In this document: one piece after another, positions 1 through 10,865 of the stretch
How positions within the stretch are numbered: the first letter of the stretch is position 1
Layout: each line of letters opens with the position of its first letter
Origin: Oenanthe sinensis
Lineage: Eukaryota; Streptophyta; Magnoliopsida; Apiales; Apiaceae
Direction of reading: 5' to 3'
Length of the DNA: 64,000 nucleotides
Assembly (NCBI GenBank): GCA_028671895.1
Contig: CM053809.1
Span: forward strand, 34,323,501-34,387,500
Notes under the pieces: generated by a model
The model's input: only the letters and a program-made list of their open reading frames with translations
Told to the model about the DNA's origin: nothing
The model's database searches: none
Program-made: the position numbers and the translations under genes

Positions 1-755
1 CCACCCTCATCCTTAACCTTAAAAATATCCGCCGTAATCTCAATCAAGAAACTCTCCAACTCCCCCCTATTCCACTCATCAAAAATCTCCGCTAACTCCT
101 GATTACTCAACCCCCCAACATTCTTCAACACATCATACGCCTCCGAAATCAACTGCATATCACCATACTCAATCCCATTATGAACCATCTTGACGAAATT
201 CCCCGACCCCCCTTGACCAATATAAGTCACACAAGGCCCATCCTCCACCTGAGCAGCCACTTTCTCCATAATATCCTGCACATTCCCATAAGCCTGGTGG
301 GACCCACCAGGCATCAAAGAAGGCCCATTTCTTGCACCCTCTTCACCCCCAGAAACCCCCATCCCCAAATAAAGCAGCCCATTATTCTTAGCCTCTACAA
401 TCCTCCTCTCAGTATTCTCATACCACTCATTCCCCCCATCAATAATAGTATCACCAGGCTCCATATGAGCTGATAATGCCTCAATTGTTTGGTCAACAGG
501 GGCCCCTGCCTTGACCAAGATAATAACAGATCTTGGTTTTTGCAAAGACAAGACAAAATCTTTGGGATTGTAATGACCAGTCAAAGGTAGTTGACCCTCA
601 TTATGAGCTCGATCTAGGGTTTCATCAACTTTGGAAATAGTACGATTGTAAACAGAGATTGGGAACCCTTTTTCAGCGATGTTAAGGGCTAGGTTTTGAC
701 CCATTACAGCCAGGCCAGCAAGGCCTATGCGAGAGAGAGCTGCAGAGGCTTCCAT
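1..755 (-). CDS. PGD: 6-phosphogluconate dehydrogenase, decarboxylating (3' part beyond window)
   Basis: Oxidises and decarboxylates 6-phosphogluconate to ribulose 5-phosphate with NADP+ in the oxidative pentose phosphate pathway. The first 251 codons are present, without an intron; the rest lies beyond the left edge. The start is the ATG at 753-755, giving MEASAALSRIGLAGLAVMGQ. Residues 11-23 form the dinucleotide-binding glycine/alanine stretch ending MGQNLA. The GVSGGEEGAR substrate loop is present, and the active-site segment reads NFVKMVHNGIEYGD, with the expected Lys at about 189, His192/Asn193 and Glu at about 196. Plants have cytosolic, plastid and peroxisomal forms. No clear transit peptide precedes the Rossmann motif, so a cytosolic or peroxisomal form is likely, but the C-terminal tripeptide is out of view. 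A TATA box lies about 76 bp upstream. Confidence 0.95.
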   Translation of the reverse strand, partial: MEASAALSRIGLAGLAVMGQNLALNIAEKGFPISVYNRTISKVDETLDRAHNEGQLPLTGHYNPKDFVLSLQKPRSVIILVKAGAPVDQTIEALSAHMEPGDTIIDGGNEWYENTERRIVEAKNNGLLYLGMGVSGGEEGARNGPSLMPGGSHQAYGNVQDIMEKVAAQVEDGPCVTYIGQGGSGNFVKMVHNGIEYGDMQLISEAYDVLKNVGGLSNQELAEIFDEWNRGELESFLIEITADIFKVKDEG

Positions 756-830
756 GGAGATGAATTGATCAAGAGAGTTGAAAGATTGAGAATGCACTCA
801 AGGTGTTTGATGAAATGTCTAAAAGAGTTT

Positions 831-840
831 TTATATATAG
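831..840 (-). promoter_or_regulatory. TATA box of the PGD gene
   Basis: On the minus strand the sequence reads CTATATATAA, about 76 bp upstream of the PGD ATG, a normal distance for a plant TATA box with a short leader. The transcription start is not visible. Confidence 0.5.
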
Positions 841-1356
841 ATTGGGTGTAACGTGTATGTATAGGTGAGGGAGAAGTGGCGGACTCGTCGAGGATGCGAA
901 AGGGTGAACTCGGTTGGGATGAGTGACCCCGTTAATCTACGAGAGGGTGCTTATTGGTTCACGTTTTAACGGTTAATTAACGACGATGATTCCTAGTTTG
1001 TTCCTTAATCCTTACCCAACTAGTAGTAAATTTTTACGGAGTACTACTTTTTACTGACCTAATTTCACATTTTTAATGTAAACTAGTAATAATAATGTTC
1101 ACTTATTTATCCATTTTTCAGCTACTTTTTATTTAAATGAAAATTTAAATTCCAATTTCTGGTCAAATTAAAGATATGGAATTTATTAATACTAACTTTT
1201 AACCCACGTAATACATGAGCATTTTTCAAATGTTTAACTTACTTCTGTATTTTACTTTTTTTTTTTTTTATGAAATGTATATTTATTCAATTTTATTATT
1301 TATTTATTTATAATAATAAATATAATTTTTAGTTATTTTTTTGTAAATATGAAAAG

Positions 1357-1689
1357 GGGTCATGGCAAAAAATAACAATTATAAAAATGACAATTTTTTA
1401 AAGTAGTGGCAAAAAATAACGATTGCGATACGCATTTTGAAAATGGGTGTTCTATTTACATAAGATACGCATTTTCTCATTTGGGTGTTTAAATTATTTT
1501 TTTTAAAAAAATATAAGATACGGGGAAAGGAGTATCTTAAAAAAAACAAAGGATACTTATTTCTCAAATGCGTATCGCATATACGCATTTCAGATTTAGG
1601 TGTCCAAATGGGTATTTTTGACCACTTTTTCAAAAATTATCATTTTTGTACATATACACTCAAAAACTTGTTATTTTTGTCATTATTTC
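1357..1689. mobile_element. Mutator-like non-autonomous element (MITE), 333 bp
   Basis: A perfect 9-bp direct repeat TATGAAAAG (1348-1356 and 1690-1698) flanks an inverted-repeat sequence. The ends read GGGTCATGGCAAAAAATAAC on the left and GAAATAATGACAAAAATAAC on the reverse complement of the right. Further inside, both arms carry a GATACGCATTT motif, so most of the element is foldback. A 9-bp target duplication with long inverted repeats fits Mutator-like elements. No transposase is encoded; the short open frames inside are by-products of the palindrome. Confidence 0.75.
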
Positions 1690-1770
1690 TATGAAAAGCT
1701 GAAAATCCTAATCTTCTTTCTTTATTATTATTTTTTATGTATATTTTTGTTTAAAATATTAAATTTAAAT

Positions 1771-2528
1771 TTTATACATTATATAAATAGAATTCGAATT
1801 CCTGAATAGAATGATATATCTATTTCACACTTTTTTTTATAGTGGATAGAACTAGAATTTGGAGTTTTACAGAAGTCAACGTCATCACGCTTCTGAAATC
1901 CGCTCTAAAATAATGTGGATAAACGATTTTTTAAATAATAATTATCAATATTATACTCTTTGGACCTTTTTAGTAATTGCAATAATACTATCTTCTAACC
2001 GTTTTTACTATTTTTAATAAAAATATAATATTTTCATATTTTATTAACTAAATCCGAATCACAAATATTTTTAATATCTTTAGAGTTACTAATATAAAAA
2101 ATTCTAATATATTATTTTCAATATGGTCGATAAAATTCGAACCTAAACCTTTATACATTATATAAATAGGGCCCGGCCCGACTATCAACTATGATATCCA
2201 TTCGACGCATTTTTTTATAGCGGCTAATTTAGACTCAACGTCACTCTATCCTATCCGCACTTTTAAGATCCGTTACAAAAAAATATGTATAAACTGTGTT
2301 TAAAATAATAATTATCAATATTATACTCTTTTGTCCTTTTTTACTAATTGCAATAATACTAACTTCTATCCGCTTTTACTACTTTTAATTCTAGTAATAA
2401 AAATATAAAATTTTAATATTTTATTAATTAAATTCAAATTACAAATATTTTGAATATCTTTAGAGTAATAATATAAAAAATATAATATATTGTTTTTAAT
2501 ATGGTCGACAAAATTCGAACCTAAACTT
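1771..2528. repeat. Degenerate tandem duplication, two units of about 379 bp
   Basis: The string TTTATACATTATATAAATAG occurs at 1771 and again at 2150. What follows each copy is clearly related for roughly 379 bp, including the TATCAATATTATACTCTTT segment, the TTGCAATAATACTA segment and a final ATATGGTCGA(T/C)AAAATTCGAACC. Neither copy has a long open frame. The unit may be an old transposable-element fragment, but I cannot name the family. Confidence 0.7.
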
Positions 2529-3051
2529 TTATTTGTTAGTCAGAGCTAATAATAAAATTATTCACTTCCAACGGTAAGCGACATAATATATGTTCAGTCT
2601 TACAACCATTGAACGTATTGCAAAGTTCATTGTTCAAATATATCAGAAAGCTTTGCCATTGCTAACCAGCATATTTATAATATTTTCATCCAATATGATA
2701 GTCTGATCTGCATGAACAGGTTTAGCTGGACTTTATTACATACTATTATCATACTCACGACAAAGGAGTGTTCTGCTATGCCTCAGTTGTATCCAAACAA
2801 AATCACACATACCCACATACCCAGATATCCACTCGGAAGTAGATTATAAGAGCACAAGATATACAACCATATTCAACAGCAAACGAAGGCACTTATGGAA
2901 AAATAAAGTGTGATATACATGACCAATAACTAATATGAGATTCTGTGGCCGACAAATAGCTAGAATCCCCCGTTACCAGGCTTATAAACAACAGCATAAG
3001 CGTCTTGACAGTTTTAGCAAACAGTGTCATACACAGATGAATGTCAAATCA

Positions 3052-6000
3052 TCATGCAGCAATCTGACCAAAAAGATGCTTGCGAATCTGCAATGACAAG
3101 AATACATATAAAATGTAGAACATAGGAATCAACACAAGAAAATCCACCAGCAGCCTTAAAATGACATATATGGTCAAAAAATGATGTACTAGTTACGAGG
3201 CAATTAAGTTAGTAAAAAATAATCTACTCTACAAACAAGTAGGAAGGTAAACAATAAAGCGGAAGGACCCATAGTATTGGTAAAGAATGACAAAGTACCA
3301 AGTTGACAGAAATACCTCAGGAAGTTTTTTGCGGAACAGAACATCCAATCTTGCATCAAGGGTGTTTTCAATTACTATTTTTCCATCCCGAGAAGCCATC
3401 ACGATACCGCCAGCACTGAAAATAACCCAGTAAAAAAATTTGAAAAGAATTCTTACTATTTTGGAATGCTAAATTATGCCAGAAAAAACAGGAACATAAT
3501 ATGACAATAAAAAATGCAAATATGACTTAGCCATGTGCAGTTGGTAAGCTACTAAATTGTGTATATATACCATGAAGGACCATGAGTTGACGGAGACGGT
3601 GGAAGGTGGACATCATCAACAATAATCTCAGGTTGGTGAACATTAGCTTTTTTTGCATATTCCTCCTTTGCTGAACTTAAAATAGAGTCCAACAATATGA
3701 TATCATCTTTCCGACAGCGCAGCAACACTGCAGGCTCTTTTAATCTGAGTAAACACTGCAATATACATCGACATGAGTAGCAGCAACTAGCAAGAGACAT
3801 GATAATCTCCGAAAAACAAACAACAATTAACAAATGCAGCAGATTCATATTTGTGCCAGCTTAATCTGCTGACAGCTTCGGAAACTCAAGACTCAACTGT
3901 GAGCCCATTGTAAAAGCAATGTAATGAAGATATATGGTCTAGGAGTATGATATGGGTATATATCACAACTCCAGCTTCATCAGGTAAATTAAACGCAAGC
4001 GAAAATCACTTTTACAGTATGTTTGAGAAGACATAAGATTCATTCTAAATACAAGTAGTATGACAATGATAGCTATCTTCCTAAACAAAAACAACTGAAC
4101 CTCTATAAATGAACAAGTTCGGGAACAGAAAATTTATTTACTTACCGAGGTTATTGCTTTATCAATGTAAAAAAATAAACTGTTTCTGTTGTGTTGGGAC
4201 CAAGAAAATTTTCTAATTTATTGAGGTTATTATTTTATTGATTACGAATTTATTGAGGTTCTACTGTATCCTACAAGTACATCTAAATTTACAGAGTGGA
4301 GAAAATACTCAAATATACACAATTTACGTATACGAGTTGCTAAAAGGCAACTCCTTTCACATTTTTCGCAGATATTTAAGTGACTTAAAACATGTCTCTA
4401 TATAGGAAGAGTTTAGGTCTTATTACCTGTACTACAAGAGCTTTCATAAGTCCTTGATAGTCATGGTGGTGACGCAAGTGGTGGTGATGTGAATCATGGT
4501 GGCTTACTTTTAAGAGCTCCTGTGACGCTGCCTCCTTCATAGCATTAACCAAGTCATCTTGGGCTTGGAGAACCTTAATACGAGAAGCATTAAGCTGCAT
4601 GGAATACTCACTAGAGCATAGAAATATGATCAGATGATGTTAATTATTTATACCAACATTAAAATATGTCCAAAGTATTTAATATTGTAAATAATGAATA
4701 ATACACTAAGCACATAGTTCCATATATCCAAAGCATGCTGCATTAAAGCTTAAGAAAATGTAGGGTGAAATTGATAGCTTGCTTCCTTTGCTTAAGAAAA
4801 TGAAGAAAGATACTTACTCTCTGCTTAAAGTTGTAGACTGGATACCTTGAAGGGGTACATATGTCATTAGATCTACTATAAGATCAAATTTAAACTATAA
4901 ATCACAGTTGGTAAAATTTGTATTGCAAAAAACCATTTCAGTTCAAGTTTCTTTAAAATTGTATAGAATGTAGTAATTAGGACTATCATCTGTAGCCAAC
5001 TAGATTTGTCAAGGATGTATCGTGACACTTTGCAATTTACAAAATATCAGGAAAATTTTATTGGCATAGAATATGTTCCCATGTGCTATTTATAGTGAAC
5101 CACCAGTCTTGTTTTCGAACATAACTGTCAGAAGATTTAAGAAAAGGAAGGGGATCACAGCAAGCACCAAGCCAGAAGCATCTATACATACTTTGGTCAT
5201 TCCATTTCAAAAGTAGAGATGAGTTTTTTTTTTTGACTGAATGTTCCAAAATTACAGAATTGTTTTATTTTTTTTGGCTTGTTCCACATGTATCCTAATT
5301 TTCCACAATTTCTACACAGATTAACATGTGGAGTTCAGGCATATACACAAAAGATTTAAAATAATTTCTTTTAGATTATGCTGATTATTATACAAAATGT
5401 TTACTTTTAAAATCATCAATTTTTATTGTCATCTTACACTATACAGAGTTCATTTACTTTCAAGTAAAACTACAGCGGCAGTGATTGCTTGGATTGCAGA
5501 TGAATACATGAACCTCTCTATGCTTGGATTGAAGATGAATACATGAACCTCTTTATCTATCCTTCATGTTTTCATATTTTATAAGCTTATTCTAAATCTA
5601 GTTTCCACAACTTAATGCAAGAGGCAAATCCTAAACTTCACCCAAGACACATTGCTCCACTAATAAAATCCAATATATAAAGGCTTCCATTACTTGAAAT
5701 ATCCACACCTGATAAAGTAAAATCACTCCTAATAATACCTATAACTTCAAAAATATACATAACAATCAGCTTTCTCTAAACCTAAAATAATAGGCATCAA
5801 TACCTTACCTAACCTTCAACTGCAATAAATTAAATTATAAATAGCATAATTAATCAACTGCACTCTCTAACCACTGATACTCAAGGCGGGACAGGACTGA
5901 GATGACGGAAGTTGGAAGAAGAGCGGAGCCTTAGGCTTTTAAGATTAGATGTCCCAAATGCTGAGTGAGATAGGGGCAAGGTCGCCAGGTCCCCAAGGAA

Positions 6001-9000
6001 AGGAAATAAAGAATGGGTCGGGTTTAGAGACTCTGGAAGGAGAGCATGTTCTTATGATTAAGCCCATTCCCAATTTCTTGTAAATCAATTAAAAATACAT
6101 ACATTTTTACGAACATTGTCTTACTTCTCTTTGCGCTCAGACTCTTGGGTAATCACATACAACGTGTTTTAATACTCAGGACAATGCATTGCACGTTTGC
6201 ACTGAAAAACATCTTCTAAATGCAGCATTCGTTGACTCTATAATTGTATTTGTGTGAATGATGACATTCATTGATTCTATAGTTGCACTTGTCTAAATGG
6301 CAGACATTTTATATTCATATTCAATAAAACCAATATGCAATCAACTACTTTTACTCCTATATTCAAATTTTTTGGGTATAAGAACTAGTTCTCATCTGAG
6401 CCCAGCCTTGTATATAGATAGATAGATATCTATAGATATAATATTAGACTGCTTTATTAGTTATCGATTTTTATTTAGCCCACATGTTTCGGGATTCTAT
6501 TTTGTTGGCCCGTTTATATTTACGCATATGACATTACATGTATTGTTTTATTTACGCATGGATTATACAACTCTTTCTTAAAAATAATATTGATTAATTG
6601 TTCTTGGGATATCATATAATCTTTGCATAAATATCGTGGTTATATATTGTTCTGTAACAAAGGACCTTACTCCCATAGTTTTGACCTAATGAGCTTTCTT
6701 TACGTTGAGTTCACGTGGCACAAGACACCCCGCATTCTTAATTTAAATATTTATAAGAAGGTTTCACTCTTTCGAACAATTCACAAGGAGCTTCACACGT
6801 TTTATTCAGAAGGTACTTTTTTGTCAAGATGGCTTAACCCCGCATTTTTGTGATAGTCCTGAACTTATCAATCAATAAAGCATTTATCCTTTAAAAAAAA
6901 GAAATTATTCTTACATCCATCTACTCCATTTGGGTGCAATGACCTTGGGAATGATGCATGTTAACAAAATTTACTGCATAATTTGACCGTCATTATCATA
7001 GTCACTTCTTATACGTTTGATTTCTTGTTCAATTCATTTCTCACTTCTAACTCGTGAACTTTTAACTTATTGAAAGCAAACTTTTTTAGCAACTTCATCT
7101 TTATTTTTTTAGCATATACACATTGAAATGTAAATTACTATCATCAACGAAAATAATGAAATAGTTCTTACCAACCCTAGTTTGAAACCGTTTGGAAATA
7201 TTGGAGAATATTTTAATTTATTTTGCTTATACAAGTTGAACACTATGTGTGATGTGTTCTAATTCATTTAAGACTTAATTGCAGTTTGATGGCCCAAACT
7301 ATAACTTTTTTGCAGAAAAATGGCTCAATTACAAAACTTACCAGTTTGATGACCAAACTATTTATTTTTTAACACTTTATTGCATTCCGTCAAATTTTTT
7401 TAACGGACATTACTGAAATAATACTTAATTGCACTTTGATGACCTGAATTATAATTTTTTTGCAGAAAAATGACTCAATTATAAAAAGTACCAATTTGTT
7501 GGCCAAATTATTTATTTTTTAATAGTTGATTGCATCCAATATTGTCCATTACCTTTGTCTTATCATTATTAATATCGGAACTACTAGAATAATTTTACAT
7601 TTATTTAAAAAATGAATTTGATGAGTCTGAGCATTGTTTAATTAATACTTGAGACTAGAAAAAATTTAACACAACTTATAAATCAAAAAGGGCATAACTG
7701 TAAATACACGATTAGATTTTATTTTATAAAATATCACTCTTTTTAGAAATAGATTTTCTTTTCCAATTTTAGATAAAATTACCGAATCAACCTCATAAAT
7801 ATTTTTATTTTATAAATTTATATTAATATGATTTAAAATTTAAAAATTGTGATAATTAAAATTATTTAAACTATAAAATAAAGTGTGAATACAAAATTAT
7901 AATATAATTAGTTTTTAAAAAATAATAAATAATTGGCTAACAAATTGGTAAACTTCATAATTAATCCATTTTTCTGCAAAAAAAATATATAATTTAGGTT
8001 ATCAAAGTGCAATTAAGTATTATTTCAGCAACGGCCATTAAAATTTTTTAATAGAATGCAATCAAGTGTTAAAAATAAATAGTTTGGCCATCAAACTGAC
8101 AAATATTATAATTGAGCCATTTTTCTGCAAAAACATTATAGTTCAGGCCATCATTGTGCAATTAAATCTTCATTTAATCTACGTCTTGTTTCACAATTCA
8201 TGTCATAATTCACCATGCCATAAATTAAGAGTTTAAGATTTGAGGCCCCTAAGAAAAGAAGCAAAAGAATTTCACTAAATTCAAATCATATTAAACACAA
8301 GACTTTGAGATTAAATAACCCATGAGTTTCACAACACAAGCCTACGAATACAAACATTTTGCACTTAAATGAAATAAATTTAGATTTATTTGACTAAAAA
8401 ACCATGAATGACATGTTTGTTCAACCAAAAACAAAATTTGGGGTAAGGAACACATAACACATGTTTTAGAGCCAACTCCCTCCCGCTCTTCGTTCAGTTT
8501 GAATGAGTGTGACTCCATCATTCCTTTGGATTGGAATCCTGAGTAATCTCTTCAACCGAATTAACTTTTTTCTTCCTTGGCTTCTTCGGCAGCCTACAGT
8601 CAAGGGACTTGTGTCCCATCTTGTCACAATTAAAACATTTTCCTTGAAATTTATGAGTTTTCAAAATTCGATCTTTTGGACCCAGCTTATATCCTTTCCC
8701 AACATTGTTACGGTCTTTTCCAGTATTGTTCTTTTTGAACTTGGTACTCTGGCCTCTTTTTACAATGTTATCCATAGCAACGACAACTTTATACTTCTTT
8801 CCGGATCTTTTGCTTTCCTCTTCGATGCGAAGCCTAAGAACTAGTTCATCCATACTCGTCTCCTTCCGCTTGTGCTTGAGGTGATTCTTGAATTCTTTCC
8901 ATCGAGAAGGCAACTTCTCAATAATAGCAGCTACCTGGAAAGACTCGCTAATGAACATTCCTTTCGCATGGATTTCATGAATTATCACTTGAAGCTCTTC

Positions 9001-10797
9001 AACTTGACTAATCACGGTCTTTGAATCCACCATCTTGTAATCCAAGAATCGGCCCACAATACATATCTTGGCGCCACCATACTCAGTTCCATACTTATGG
9101 TCCAAGGAATCCCACAATTCCTTGGTTGTCCTCTTTAAGCTATACACATCGTATAGCGAGTCAACAAGGCAATTCATCACATAATTCCTACACATATAGT
9201 CAGAATTATTCCAGGCATCAGCAGCCAAACGAGTCTGTTGGTCACTCTCAACAGTGACCACAGGTCCCTCCTCCTCAAGGAATCGTGTCATGTTCAACGT
9301 AGTCAAATAAAATATCATTTGTTGCTGCCATTGGGGGAAGTTCGAGCCATTGAATTTCTCTTGTTTCTCAGGAACCAAAATTGTGGGCACAACCGAATAA
9401 ACCGGAGGAACATGTGCCATGTGAGAAGCCTGCACGCCCAGAATTCGTGTCGAGTTGGGGCTTATAGCCTGTTGACCCAGAATCGTTGCTCCTCGAGCAC
9501 CCGATGTGCCAAGGTTTATAGTTTGCTGGCCCACAATAGTGTCTCCTTGAGCAGCAGACACATTTGGGTTTCCAGCCTGTTGATCCATAATCGTTGCTCC
9601 AAGAGCACCCGATGGATTAGGGCATACAACTTGCTTACCCACAAGCAGTGCTCCTTGAGCACCCAGCACATTAAGGTTTACAACCTGCTGACCCGCAATC
9701 GTTGCTCTTTGAGCACCCGACACGCTTGGGTTTACAACCTGCTGACCCACAATCGTTGCTCTTTGAGCACCCGACACATATGGGTTTACGGCTTGCTGAC
9801 CCACAACCGTTGCTCCTTGAGCACCCGGCACATTAGGGTCTATAGCCTGTTGTCCCACCACCATTACTCTATGAGCAACCCACTCATTTGGGTGTACAAC
9901 CGGTTGTGGGGGCTGACCCACAACCGTTGCTACTTGAGTAGTCGGTGGGTTAAGTTTTTGTGCATTTTTTACATCACTATCCATAATAGTTGGATTAAAT
10001 CTGCTCAATCAATAAAAAAACAATATCATTAATCTACCTAGGTTTGTCGAACATTTTTTATTAAAAAAATCACAAAACATTTGAAACGAGTATAAACGAC
10101 TTTCAACTTAAGAAACATACACAAAAGCATAAGATTAAGTGCAATATATTATTAAACTGGAGACGTAACAGATCCGAAACAATTTATATAGAGTGTAAAG
10201 AACACACTAAAATCAATTAGTAATTAAGAAAAGGATTAGAGAACACAAAAATGAATTATTTAAAACGAAGTCCTAACACTAACCCTACACGGAGGAAAAT
10301 GTACTCATTATGTCACTGTGTTAAAAAAATGTGTTCCACTTTTATAGAATAACGTCTTCATCTGCACTATGCTCTCTAATTCTAGGGAAAACTGATTTTT
10401 TTAGCACTCAACTATTGGGTATATTAAAAATAGTGATTGAATCACTAAAGTTACTTGGGTCGTAGTTTTTGGTCCTTCCATCTATTTTAAATGATGTGTC
10501 TATAAAATAACGCTTATGAGGACTTTACTAATAAATAGATTGTTAATATGGCGTAATGTAGTAGTGACTACATTCTAATAAACCTAATAGTTGAGTGGTA
10601 AAGAAATTAATTTTCCCTTACTTTTGAAGACCTCTTTGATAATCACTCGACTACTTATGAAGCAACTTTAGTGTCAGGTAAGGTTCAGCAATTCATGAAG
10701 CAACTTTAATGTCAGGCAAGGCTCAAATGCATAGTACTCTTCGTTCTGGTTGTGTTAACTTGTACAGGTTGTGAATGCTGGAGACGAATACACAAAT

Positions 10798-10865
<68 letters not shown>

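Larger units (their letters stand above)
756..3051. other. Intergenic region between PGD and the V-ATPase E gene 3' end
   Basis: Apart from the PGD TATA box, the Mutator-like MITE and the 379-bp tandem duplication, this stretch is AT-rich with no convincing coding exon. The part from about 2530 to 3051 presumably includes the 3'UTR of the minus-strand V-ATPase E gene. Confidence 0.6.

Noticed and set aside
1379..1809. Several overlapping frames on both strands near 1.4-1.8 kb
   Set aside because: They lie in or next to the foldback Mutator-like element and mirror each other; no protein similarity.
5058..5249. 63-codon minus-strand frame in V-ATPase E intron 2
   Set aside because: No family recognised, no conserved splice context; the verified exons account for the whole protein.
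9238..10032. 264-codon plus-strand frame opposite the Gag repeats
   Set aside because: It is the antisense shadow of the repeat array in the 496-codon Gag ORF; its repeated SLSTRH-like pattern follows from the 54-bp units and matches no family.
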